Assembly: GCA_002364245.1 (NCBI GenBank)
Contig: DEXR01000027.1
Span: forward strand, 452 to 32,204
Length of the DNA: 31,753 nt
Direction of reading: 5' to 3'
Origin: Flavobacteriaceae bacterium UBA3179
GTDB lineage: Bacteria; Bacteroidota; Bacteroidia; Flavobacteriales; Flavobacteriaceae
The notes beneath the pieces were generated by a model. That model was not told the DNA's origin. It did not search any database and was given only the letters and a program-made list of their open reading frames with translations. Position 1 is the stretch's first letter. Every line of letters begins with the position of its first letter. Of this stretch, positions 24,043 to 31,753 are shown piece by piece. A program made the position numbers and the translations under genes.

Positions 24043-26292
24043 ATGATGAAAAAAATTACCACCAAAAACCTTGTAATCTTACTCTTTACCCTTTTTGGTT
24101 TTGGGTTGCAAGCACAAAACCCATCATCTTTATGGAGCCGTATAGCACCTGATGATGTTGAAACGCAGAACAAAGAAGCACGAAGCACAATGCCTTCTGA
24201 TTTTGAACTGTTCAGTTTAAAGACAGAAGATCTAAAAGTTATTTTAACAAATGCTCCTGCAAGAAGGTCAACTTCAAACTCAAACCTTATTATAGAACTT
24301 CCAACTGCAAATGGACTTCAAAAATTTGAGGTTTTTGAAGCTGCTGTTTTAAGTGAAGGGTTACAAGAAAAATTTCCAGGCATTAATTCCTACGTAGGGC
24401 AAGGAATAGACGATCCATCGGCGATAGCTCGTTTCAGTGTATCTTCTATTGGGGTAAATGTGGTCATTTCTTCAGCCAACCACAAATCGTTCTATATTGA
24501 TCCTTACACAGAGGATAAAAGAAATTACATTGCTTATTCTACGGCTTCGCTCCCAGCAAGCCCAAACAGTTTTGAATGTTTGGTGGAAGATACGGTAGCA
24601 CCTTTATTGGATGCCCCAGAAAACACAAAAAATCCAGACGACGGCAAACTACGAACATTTAGACTTGCCATTGCTTGTACAGGTGAATTTGCTCAATTTC
24701 ACTTAAACGAACAAGGAGTGGACCCCAACGCCTCAGATGCTGTTAAAAAAGCGGCTGTACTTTCGGCCATGAATGTTACCATGACACGGGTAAACGGTAT
24801 ATATGAAAGGGACATGGCAGTAACCATGGTTCTTGTGCCGAACAACGAAGATATTATTTACTTAAATGCTTCTACAGATCCTTTTACAAATGGAAGTGCC
24901 GGTACTTTAATTAACCAAAGCCAATCAGTAATAGACTCCCAGATAGGTTCGGCCAATTATGATATTGGTCATACTTTTAGCACGGGTGCTGGAGGTTTAG
25001 CTCAATTAAGAGTACCTTGTACTTCATCAAAAGCAAGAGGTGTAACCGGTATAAGCCAACCAATAGGTGATTTTTACGATGTAGATTACGTTGCTCATGA
25101 AATGGGACATCAATATGGAGCCAACCATACTTTTAACAATTCGTGTGGGGGGAATAGGAACAACCTTACTGCTTACGAACCAGGCAGCGGTTCTACTATT
25201 ATGGCATACGCAGGAATTTGCAATCCTAACGTACAAGCGCATAGCGATGATTATTTTCATGCCGTAAGCATTCAAGAAATGTGGGCCAATATCACCACGG
25301 GAAATAGCCAGTGTGCCGACCAGAGCAATACCAATAATAATGCGCCAACAGCAGATGCAGGTCCTGATTATACAATACCTAAATCTACTCCATTTGTTTT
25401 AAAAGGAACTGGTACCGACCCCGATAGCGATGTGTTATCATACTGCTGGGAACAATATGACCGGCAAATAGCTCCAATGCCTCCTCAAAACACCTCAACT
25501 GTAGGCCCTGCCTTTAGGTCTGAACAGCCACTTGCATCTCCAAACAGATATATGCCGAAAATCAATACCGTATTATTTGGAAATACCGAATCTACGTGGG
25601 AAGTCGTGCCTTCAGTAGGTCGCGATATGGTTTTTAGATTAACTGTGCGAGACAATGTTGCAGGCGGTGCTGCTGGTGATAATGATGCCATGGTAGTTAC
25701 TGTGGACGGTAATTCAGGTCCTTTTGAAATCACATCTCAAAACAATGATGCGGAATGGAAACAGGGAACGCAACAAACTATCACATGGAATGTCGCCAAT
25801 TCAGACCAAGCTCCTGTAAGTTGTGCCAACGTTGACATTATGTTAAGCCTTGACCGACAAACGTATGATATAGTATTAGCTACTGCCACCCCTAACGATG
25901 GTAGCGAAACCATTACCGTCCCTAATGTTCCCAATGGTAATGATGCACGAATCATGATTGTAGGCAGTGACAACATCTTTTTCGATATCAATAACGACGA
26001 TATACTTATTGATGAAAATCTGAGCATTGATCAAGCCACTCTTGAAAATTTTAGCCTTTGGCCAAACCCAACAACAGGAATTGTAAACCTTGAATTTGTA
26101 ACCACCACTTCAAGCAACGTATCGGTAGCAGTTTACGATGTTAGAGGAAGAAAAGTTGCTGGGCAAGAATACAACAACCAAGGCGGAACTTTTAAAGAAT
26201 CATTTGATTACAGTTCTTTAAATTCTGGAATGTATTTTATTACCGTTACCAATGGTGACAAAAAAGTAACCTCTAAACTTTTAAAGAATTAA
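24043..26292 (+). CDS. Reprolysin-like zinc metalloprotease with T9SS type A sorting domain
   Basis: About 749 residues from the first ATG of the tandem ATGATG at 24043; an upstream in-frame ATG at 23974 lies in the lipB promoter region and lacks a signal peptide at its start. The signal peptide (LVILLFTLFGFGLQAQ) precedes a propeptide-like region. The catalytic domain has the extended zinc site AHEMGHQYGANH (His352, Glu353, His356 and a third His), the metzincin pattern. A PKD/Ig-like segment (ADAGPDYTIPKSTP...) and a second beta domain (EWKQGTQQTITWNV) follow. The last ~80 residues (LWPNPTTGIVNLEF ... VYDVRGRKV ... KKVTSKLLKN) are a T9SS type A tail. It is probably exported across the outer membrane as a surface or released protease. 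Confidence 0.93.
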   Translation: MMKKITTKNLVILLFTLFGFGLQAQNPSSLWSRIAPDDVETQNKEARSTMPSDFELFSLKTEDLKVILTNAPARRSTSNSNLIIELPTANGLQKFEVFEAAVLSEGLQEKFPGINSYVGQGIDDPSAIARFSVSSIGVNVVISSANHKSFYIDPYTEDKRNYIAYSTASLPASPNSFECLVEDTVAPLLDAPENTKNPDDGKLRTFRLAIACTGEFAQFHLNEQGVDPNASDAVKKAAVLSAMNVTMTRVNGIYERDMAVTMVLVPNNEDIIYLNASTDPFTNGSAGTLINQSQSVIDSQIGSANYDIGHTFSTGAGGLAQLRVPCTSSKARGVTGISQPIGDFYDVDYVAHEMGHQYGANHTFNNSCGGNRNNLTAYEPGSGSTIMAYAGICNPNVQAHSDDYFHAVSIQEMWANITTGNSQCADQSNTNNNAPTADAGPDYTIPKSTPFVLKGTGTDPDSDVLSYCWEQYDRQIAPMPPQNTSTVGPAFRSEQPLASPNRYMPKINTVLFGNTESTWEVVPSVGRDMVFRLTVRDNVAGGAAGDNDAMVVTVDGNSGPFEITSQNNDAEWKQGTQQTITWNVANSDQAPVSCANVDIMLSLDRQTYDIVLATATPNDGSETITVPNVPNGNDARIMIVGSDNIFFDINNDDILIDENLSIDQATLENFSLWPNPTTGIVNLEFVTTTSSNVSVAVYDVRGRKVAGQEYNNQGGTFKESFDYSSLNSGMYFITVTNGDKKVTSKLLKN

Positions 26293-26323
26293 TTCTCTTT
26301 AAAAGAATAGTATTGAACAAAAA

Positions 26324-26359
26324 AAAAGGGTGTCTAAAATTAATTTTAGACACCCTTTT
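26324..26359. terminator. Bidirectional terminator between protease and lipoprotein
   Basis: A perfect hairpin with arms AAAAGGGTGTCTAAAAT and ATTTTAGACACCCTTTT around TA. A-rich and T-rich flanks on both sides fit termination for both converging transcripts. Confidence 0.88.
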
Positions 26360-26380
26360 AATTTTTATAATCGTAAAACC

Positions 26381-26923
26381 TTATAGCTGTACCGTTCTAC
26401 TAATATTAGAGAGTTTGTGCGAAGTTTTATTTATAGCAAACTGAAGATTAAATTCTAATTTGTTATTGTTTTTCAGCACGTGTAATTTGCCGTTTTCTAC
26501 TTTATAAAACCCTGCTTCGCCTTTACAGTAACATTGTTTTCCGTAAAGTAACTTTACGTCTTGTAAGCCTTTCCCTTTTTTAGTAAGCTCGTTTGTATTA
26601 GGGGAGATTTCAAAATGAATAGTTTCGCTATAATTGCCATCAACCGTTCCTTCCGGACCTTTTTTCGAAAAAGTATAGATGACCACCATATTATCCCCGT
26701 CTTTTATCTCTGGGTAATACATAGCTGTGGCTTCGTCTTTTTTTAGTACTATCTGTTTGTTTCTCTGTACTTCTAAAGTACAAACCCCATCTTCAGGGCA
26801 TGATGCTTTGCTGTTTTCCATTAATTCAGTTTCATTTTCTTCAGAAGAAGAAACTTGTGTTGTTTTAGTCGTATTGCAGGCGTTTACCATTAATAAGGGT
26901 AATATTAAAAAGAAAGCTTTCAT
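26381..26923 (-). CDS. Small lipoprotein of unknown function
   Basis: A 180-residue lipoprotein with a hydrophobic start ending in VNAC (Cys16). The mature part contains four further cysteines (SCPEDGVC and QCYCKG), the latter pair close together, which could form disulfides or bind metal. The rest is predicted to be beta strand (NKQIVLKK, MVVIYTFSKKG, KLHVLKNNNKLEFNLQ). I do not recognise a family; resemblance to NlpE-like or metal-sensing lipoproteins is only superficial. A strong terminator follows it. Another lipoprotein gene (26983-27723) lies 59 bases upstream on the same strand. Confidence 0.75.
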   Translation of the reverse strand: MKAFFLILPLLMVNACNTTKTTQVSSSEENETELMENSKASCPEDGVCTLEVQRNKQIVLKKDEATAMYYPEIKDGDNMVVIYTFSKKGPEGTVDGNYSETIHFEISPNTNELTKKGKGLQDVKLLYGKQCYCKGEAGFYKVENGKLHVLKNNNKLEFNLQFAINKTSHKLSNISRTVQL

Positions 26924-26982
26924 AAAAAGATTGTTTAAGTTTTGAAGGTAAAGTACTTAAAATTTAATAAGGAATAAAATCG

Positions 26983-27723
26983 TTACTCTTCAAACTCTAT
27001 CTGAAGGTCTAAAACATCAGGGTCTTTAAAATAGTCTAAAAACCGACGTTCTATAGTGATTGTTTTTCCATCCAAGGAATAGTTCGCATCTTTAATAGAA
27101 GCCGATTTTATTTTCTTCGGAAACGTATATTTTAATTTATAATTCATGCTACTCATAAACATTTCGGCTTCTTGCAGGCTATCTTTTTGTTTTTGGTAGG
27201 CGACTTCATCTTTAATATAGGCATCACGTTTAAAAGATTCACCGGTATAATCATACCAAACCCCTATAACATCGCTGGATGGGTCACTTTTTACTTCAGC
27301 ATTACCTCTTGGAGACTCTGGCATAATGGCCGAGGCTTGATTTAAACTACTCATTAGGTTGTTTGCTTCGTCTATATTATTAAAATCTACAAAAACGTCA
27401 ATAAATAAATCGCTTGTTTCAGGGTCCATGACAGTCCGAATACTATAATCTTCCAGCTTTTTTAATTTTTCCTGATCAGCTTTTGGCAACTTAGCAATAC
27501 TATCTTTCTTTTCTTCTAAAAAAGCTGCAAAAGTAACTGTGCTGTCCATTTTTACCATGGTACTGTCTATACCCATAGATTGGGTCATGGTCATCATTTC
27601 TTTCATATCGATATTCATGGACATACGCCCACTTCCATCTTCATTTATGGTGAGGGTTTCGGTAAACTGACAACTTACAATTGTGAAAGCGAAAACAAGT
27701 AAAAAAAGTAATTTTTTCAACAT
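26983..27723 (-). CDS. Lipoprotein of unknown function
   Basis: A 246-residue lipoprotein (lipobox FTIVSC, Cys18) whose mature start FTETLTINEDGSGRMSMNIDM forms a beta-hairpin-like opening typical of a family of uncharacterised Flavobacteriia proteins. The middle is Met- and charge-rich (MTMTQSMGIDSTMVKMDS), followed by a coiled-coil-like helix (KLPKADQEKLKKLED). No enzymatic motif is visible. It is followed by the 180-aa lipoprotein at 59 bases and preceded by the Pmp3-like gene only four bases away, so the three may form one transcript from near 27886. Confidence 0.75.
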   Translation of the reverse strand: MLKKLLFLLVFAFTIVSCQFTETLTINEDGSGRMSMNIDMKEMMTMTQSMGIDSTMVKMDSTVTFAAFLEEKKDSIAKLPKADQEKLKKLEDYSIRTVMDPETSDLFIDVFVDFNNIDEANNLMSSLNQASAIMPESPRGNAEVKSDPSSDVIGVWYDYTGESFKRDAYIKDEVAYQKQKDSLQEAEMFMSSMNYKLKYTFPKKIKSASIKDANYSLDGKTITIERRFLDYFKDPDVLDLQIEFEE

Positions 27724-27727
27724 AACT

Positions 27728-27886
27728 TTATCTATTTGGATTATTTAAAATAATAAGTGCTGCAATTACACCGGGAATCCATCCTAATATAGTTAAAATC
27801 AACACAATTAAAACCGAACCGCATCCCTTGTCTATCACTGCCAACGGGGGAAACAAAATGGATAGAATAACTCTCCAAACACTCAT
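27728..27886 (-). CDS. Pmp3/YqaE family small membrane protein
   Basis: A 52-residue protein, too short for ordinary gene lists, identified by its full-length match to the Pmp3/YqaE (UPF0057) pattern: SILFPPLAVIDKGCGSVLI and GWIPGVIAALIILN. Two hydrophobic spans are joined by a short polar turn with the conserved Gly-Cys-Gly. Family members are stress-related membrane proteins, often salt-induced in other organisms. Its stop lies four bases before the start of the next lipoprotein gene, implying co-transcription. Confidence 0.9.
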   Translation of the reverse strand: MSVWRVILSILFPPLAVIDKGCGSVLIVLILTILGWIPGVIAALIILNNPNR

Positions 27887-27950
27887 ATGTTACTAATTTA
27901 CAAATTAAACTTCACTTATAAGTCTTTGAATTTTCCTTTTGTTACAGCTA

Positions 27951-27981
27951 TTGGTTAACAGCATCTTTGTTGGTATCTTTG
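27951..27981 (+). promoter_or_regulatory. Likely promoter of lysS
   Basis: TATCTTTG at 27974-27981 matches the -7 consensus. A TTGG at 27951-27954, 19 bases upstream, is a weak -33 match. A second copy of ATCTTTG just upstream (27963-27969) could act as an alternative. The ATG lies 24 bases downstream. Confidence 0.6.
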
Positions 27982-28005
27982 TGGCTTCAATTTTAGACAC
28001 AGAAT

Positions 28006-29703
28006 ATGCAACTTTCAGAACAAGAACAAGTACGTCGCCAAAAACGCGAGCAACTACAGCAAATGGGTATTAATCCATACCCAGCAAATTTATATGAAAT
28101 AACTGCTACAACCGCAGCTATAAAGAAAGATTTTTCTGAAGGTAAAAAAGTTACAATCGCTGGTCGTTTAATGTCACGCCGCATTCAAGGAAAAGCTTCT
28201 TTTGCCGAACTACAAGACAGCGAAGGCCGTATACAAGTGTATTTTAACCGTGATGAAATTTGCACTGGGGAAGATAAAACCCTATACAACGATGTATATA
28301 AAAAATTGCTGGATATAGGTGATTTTATAGGTATAGAAGGAGAGTTATTCACCACAAATGTTGGCGAGAAAACAGTAATGGTGAAAAACTTTACGTTGCT
28401 TTCTAAAGCATTACGCCCATTACCACTTCCTAAAATAGACAGTGAAGGAAATAAATTCGATTCATTTAACGATCCAGAACAACGCTACAGGCAACGTTAT
28501 GCAGATTTGGCTGTAAATCCACACGTAAAAGAAGTATTTAAAAAGCGAACTAAGCTCTTCAATGCCATGCGAACGTTTTTTAACGAGCGTGAGTATTTTG
28601 AAGTAGAGACACCCATTTTACAACCCATTCCTGGTGGTGCAGCAGCTCGGCCGTTTGTAACACATCACAACTCACTGGATATTCCGTTGTATATGCGAAT
28701 TGCAAACGAGTTGTATTTAAAAAGATTGATTGTAGGTGGTTTTGATGGTGTGTATGAGTTTTCAAAAAACTTCCGAAATGAGGGAATGGACCGTACCCAT
28801 AATCCTGAATTTACCGCAATGGAAATTTATGTAGCTTATAAAGATTACAACTGGATGATGGATTTCTGTGAACAACTGTTAGAATTTTGTGCTACCGAAG
28901 TAAACGGAACAACCAAAGCTACCTTTGGTGAACATGACATTGACTTTAAAGCACCTTACCCTCGTGTAACCATGGCAGAGGCTATTGAAAAATACACTGG
29001 ATTTGATATCACCGATAAAACCGAAGCTGAACTTAGAAAAGCAGCCGAAGATTTGGGTATTGAAGTAGATGATACTATGGGTAAAGGAAAGTTAATCGAT
29101 GAGATTTTTGGTGAAAAGTGTGAACCTAACTTTATTCAGCCTACTTTCATAACTGATTACCCAAAAGAAATGAGCCCATTGTGTAAAGAGCACCGGGACA
29201 ACCCAGAGCTTACAGAGCGTTTTGAACTTATGGTCTGCGGTAAAGAAATCGCCAATGCATATAGTGAGCTAAATGACCCTATTGATCAGCGCGAACGTTT
29301 TGAAGCACAATTAAAATTAGCTGATCGTGGTGATGATGAAGCAACACAATTTATAGATTTCGATTTTCTACGAGCGTTGGAATATGGTATGCCACCAACC
29401 AGTGGAATGGGTATTGGTATGGACCGATTAATTATGTTCCTTACCAACAATGCTTCTATACAAGAAGTTTTGTTCTTCCCGCAGATGAAACCTGAAAAGA
29501 AGATTACAGTAGAGCTTAATGATGAAGAAAAAGCGGTGTTTGAATTATTGAAAAAAGCTGATAAAATAGACCTCAATGAACTTAAGGATCAAAGTGGCCT
29601 CAGCAATAAAAAATGGGACAAAAGCATTAAAGCGTTGACCAAACACAAACTTGCCAAAGTAAACAAAACCGATGACGGACTTTTTGTAGAAATGGTTCAT
29701 TAA
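28006..29703 (+). CDS. lysS: Lysine-tRNA ligase with C-terminal extension
   Basis: A 565-residue class II aminoacyl-tRNA synthetase that charges tRNA-Lys. The anticodon-binding OB fold lies at about 50-150 (VTIAGRLMSRRIQGKASFAELQ). Motif 1 lies around RQRYADLAV, motif 2 is FRNEGMDRTHNPEFT (near 257) and motif 3 is GMGIGMDRLIMFLT (near 468). All key Arg/Glu residues are visible. Compared with about 505 residues in E. coli, the protein has a basic tail of roughly 65 residues (500-565; LSNKKWDKSIKALTKHKLAKV) that looks like a winged-helix-type module; comparable long forms appear common in Flavobacteriia. A terminator follows. Confidence 0.97.
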   Translation: MQLSEQEQVRRQKREQLQQMGINPYPANLYEITATTAAIKKDFSEGKKVTIAGRLMSRRIQGKASFAELQDSEGRIQVYFNRDEICTGEDKTLYNDVYKKLLDIGDFIGIEGELFTTNVGEKTVMVKNFTLLSKALRPLPLPKIDSEGNKFDSFNDPEQRYRQRYADLAVNPHVKEVFKKRTKLFNAMRTFFNEREYFEVETPILQPIPGGAAARPFVTHHNSLDIPLYMRIANELYLKRLIVGGFDGVYEFSKNFRNEGMDRTHNPEFTAMEIYVAYKDYNWMMDFCEQLLEFCATEVNGTTKATFGEHDIDFKAPYPRVTMAEAIEKYTGFDITDKTEAELRKAAEDLGIEVDDTMGKGKLIDEIFGEKCEPNFIQPTFITDYPKEMSPLCKEHRDNPELTERFELMVCGKEIANAYSELNDPIDQRERFEAQLKLADRGDDEATQFIDFDFLRALEYGMPPTSGMGIGMDRLIMFLTNNASIQEVLFFPQMKPEKKITVELNDEEKAVFELLKKADKIDLNELKDQSGLSNKKWDKSIKALTKHKLAKVNKTDDGLFVEMVH

Positions 29704-29710
29704 TAAATCA

Positions 29711-29744
29711 GGCCATTTCAGCAATTGCTAAAATGGCCTTTTTT
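29711..29744 (+). terminator. Rho-independent terminator of lysS
   Basis: Stem GGCCATTT/AAATGGCC at 29711-29718 and 29731-29738 with extra A-T contacts in the loop, followed by six T. It begins seven bases after the lysS stop. Confidence 0.9.
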
Positions 29745-29992
29745 AAACATCATTCACAAATAAGCCTATATCTTTTGGCATAGATGGCCCAATATTTACT
29801 ATTTACACCTGTAAACGATGTTAATTAAAACTAACAAAAAGATAGTATCTTTTTACATAAGTCTGTCTATTTGTTAAAACCTTTCACTACAAACCTATTT
29901 TTATGAAAATTTACTGTAAAATTCATTTTTAACACCCTCAAAAAAGGTCGGTTAAATAGAAATAGTTAATTTTAGGCAAACTATTTCAGCAA

Positions 29993-31270
29993 ATGAAAAC
30001 ATACCTACTAAAGCTATTTCCGATAATTTTCTTATTGATAATCGTTTCCTGTGGCAGCGACGATGATTATACGCCCAATGAAACAGAGACCGATACCGAA
30101 AATCCAACCCCACCTACAAATCTAAGGACTAGTAATAAATCAGAGAATAGCCTTCAGCTAAATTGGGATGCTTCCACAGATAATGTGGGCGTAGTGAAAT
30201 ATGCTGTTTTTCAAAATGGCAATGTAATTAATGATGAAGTGACTGGTACTTCCTTGCCCATCCAAAATTTAACACCTGAAACCGAATACAGCTTTTCTGT
30301 CATCGCTTTTGATGCCGAAGGAAATGAATCAGAGAGCAGTGAGATATTAAACACCTGTACACTTGCAATAACCTTAGAGTATAAAACAAATTTGTCTGAA
30401 ATGGGCGTTTTTACGGGAAGTCTTTCTAATATGGAACCCGCCGAAGGAGTCCAGTTATATGAAATTAACAGCACCCTTTTTACCGATTACGCAAAAAAAC
30501 AACGCTTGGTACGTCTTCCTAATTGTGAAGCAATGGCGTACAATGGAAGCGACCTATTGCCTGAATTTCCTGATAATACTTTAATCTCTAAAACCTTTTA
30601 CTACAATAAGAATGATCAAGACCCAAGTGAAGGAAAAATTATTATTGAAACTCGAATCCTTTTAAAAATTAACGGAAACTGGCAAGTAGGAAATTACATT
30701 TGGAACGAAGCACAAACCGAAGCTGTTTATACTGAAAACGGGAGCATAAAACCCATTAGTTATACAAACAGTGATGATGAAACCTTAAATGTTGATTATG
30801 AAATCCCTTCCAAACAAGATTGTTTTACGTGTCATAATAACAATAACACAACGTTACCTATAGGAATGAAGCTACGTAGTATGAACTTCACTCCTTCTTA
30901 CACCAACCAAAACCAACTTGCTTATTTAGAAAGCATCGGTATTATGGAAAGGGTAACTTCAGAAAACATAAGTACGCTGCCAGACTGGACAGACGATGCA
31001 ACCTACGATATTTTAGAACGCGGTAGGGCTTACATTGATATTAACTGTGCCCATTGCCATCAACCAGGAGGAGCTGTAACGAATTTTAATCTCGACTTTA
31101 GGTTCGAGACCCCTTTTGATGATACGGGTATTTATGCCAACCGAGGAGAGATTGAAGCCCGAGTGCAAAGTACAGCCCCAGTTTATAGAATGCCACAATT
31201 AGGTCGCACCATTGTACACGAAGAAGCAGTAACCATGTTATTGGAATATTTGGAAGCTATTGAAAATTAA
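29993..31270 (+). CDS. Lipoprotein with fibronectin III domain and two CxxCH haem motifs
   Basis: A 425-residue lipoprotein (lipobox LIIVSC, Cys20). An acidic linker is followed by a fibronectin type III domain (about 38-120; PTPPTNLRTSNKSENSLQL ... NWDASTDN). The remainder resembles the SO2930/HNE_0200-type conserved proteins. Two c-type haem sites are visible: CFTCH at 277-281 and CAHCH at 352-356. A methionine in YRMPQLG (about 395) could be an axial ligand. It is therefore probably a periplasm-facing or surface electron-transfer protein, but no redox partner or reductase gene is adjacent. Maturation would need a cytochrome c biogenesis system elsewhere. Length is normal for the family. 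Confidence 0.85.
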   Translation: MKTYLLKLFPIIFLLIIVSCGSDDDYTPNETETDTENPTPPTNLRTSNKSENSLQLNWDASTDNVGVVKYAVFQNGNVINDEVTGTSLPIQNLTPETEYSFSVIAFDAEGNESESSEILNTCTLAITLEYKTNLSEMGVFTGSLSNMEPAEGVQLYEINSTLFTDYAKKQRLVRLPNCEAMAYNGSDLLPEFPDNTLISKTFYYNKNDQDPSEGKIIIETRILLKINGNWQVGNYIWNEAQTEAVYTENGSIKPISYTNSDDETLNVDYEIPSKQDCFTCHNNNNTTLPIGMKLRSMNFTPSYTNQNQLAYLESIGIMERVTSENISTLPDWTDDATYDILERGRAYIDINCAHCHQPGGAVTNFNLDFRFETPFDDTGIYANRGEIEARVQSTAPVYRMPQLGRTIVHEEAVTMLLEYLEAIEN

Positions 31271-31296
31271 ATTTTCATCTTCTTAAAGTACTATAA

Positions 31297-31322
31297 AAGC
31301 TGCCTAAAAGGCGGCTTTTTTT
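31297..31322 (+). terminator. Rho-independent terminator after the haem lipoprotein
   Basis: Stem AAGCTGCC/GGCGGCTT (one G-T pair) around a TAAAA loop, followed by a T run. Confidence 0.88.
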
Positions 31323-31393
31323 ATAAAGTCATTTCTTATACATTAAACTAAACAATAAAATAACAGTCCTACTTATATAACTTAAATATAAAA

Positions 31394-31753
31394 ATGATGA
31401 AAAATGTATTAATTATTTGCATTGCTTTATTAAGTTTTAATGCAATAGCACAAAAAAGAGATGCCTCTAAGAGAGAAGCTAGGACTGAAATGAAACAAAA
31501 TTTAACTGCTGAGCAAAAAGCAGAGTTGAAATCTAAAAAATTGACTTTAGAACTTGATTTATCTGAAAATCAGCAAAATGAAGTAAAGCAACTATTTCTG
31601 AAAGAAGCTAAAGAAAGAGAAGGCCTTAAGGAGGACCGTAAAAACCGAAAAGACCTATCTGAAACAGAACGTTTTGAGAAAAAAACGCAGATGATGGATA
31701 AACTAATTGCTCATAAAAAGCAAATGAAATCTATCTTAAACGAAGCACAATAT
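31394..31753 (+). CDS. Spy/CpxP-like periplasmic protein, 3' end cut by window
   Basis: The open frame of 120 codons runs off the window end in frame. It begins with tandem ATGs, then a signal peptide (VLIICIALLSFNAIAQ, cleavage after AQ). The mature part is highly charged and helical, with LTLELDLSENQQNEVKQLF, the LxLtxxQ pattern of Spy/CpxP-type chaperone or metal-responsive proteins. A terminator isolates it from the gene upstream. The function is inferred only from the helical LTxxQ-like pattern. Confidence 0.75.
   Translation, partial: MMKNVLIICIALLSFNAIAQKRDASKREARTEMKQNLTAEQKAELKSKKLTLELDLSENQQNEVKQLFLKEAKEREGLKEDRKNRKDLSETERFEKKTQMMDKLIAHKKQMKSILNEAQY

Overview
The window looks like ordinary chromosome from a member of the Bacteroidota, most likely a (probably marine) Flavobacteriaceae. 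The evidence is low G+C (mid-thirties percent by eye), -7 boxes of the Bacteroidota TAnnTTTG type, a Porin_10-type outer-membrane protein, a hybrid two-component regulator, a metalloprotease with a type IX secretion (T9SS) type A sorting tail, and several Cys-anchored lipoproteins. No insertion sequence, prophage, CRISPR array or rRNA was seen.

Layout. 1-1274: two valine tRNAs on the minus strand, GAC (cut by the window edge) and TAC, flank a YitT-type membrane protein. 1458-3704: class A penicillin-binding protein, converging on folC with the two stop codons sharing four bases. 3701-10785: a minus-strand block read in the order anmK, Glu/Leu/Phe/Val-type dehydrogenase, nhaD-type antiporter, exbB, exbD, tonB, folC. 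It combines muropeptide recycling, amino-acid metabolism, ion homeostasis, energisation of outer-membrane uptake and folate polyglutamylation. 10969-12111: acyl-CoA dehydrogenase, facing a minus-strand outer-membrane porin (12237-14132). Two diverged inverted copies of a short hairpin repeat sit at the two stop codons. 14194-18131: rnhB, an orphan protein I read as an Asp-zincin (M35-like) peptidase, and an 808-aa lipoprotein.

18252-23067: a 1286-aa hybrid two-component system with no polysaccharide-utilisation genes beside it. It is followed by a 51-aa ORF resembling a bare T9SS sorting tail and by a secreted lipoprotein of unknown family. 23155-27886: lipB (minus), a T9SS-exported reprolysin-like metalloprotease (plus), two small lipoproteins and a 52-aa Pmp3/YqaE protein (minus). 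28006-31753: lysS with a C-terminal extension, a lipoprotein joining a fibronectin III domain to two CxxCH haem motifs, and the start of a Spy/CpxP-like periplasmic protein cut by the window end.

Most genes are housekeeping or envelope functions. The most distinctive points are the cytoplasmic-looking Asp-zincin, the regulator/mini-ORF/lipoprotein trio with a 21-bp-spaced GTTACA pair, the apparent loss of a normal folC start codon, the C33 in tRNA-Val(GAC), and structured elements that overlap stop codons. I did not find a convincing new multi-gene defence or conflict system.
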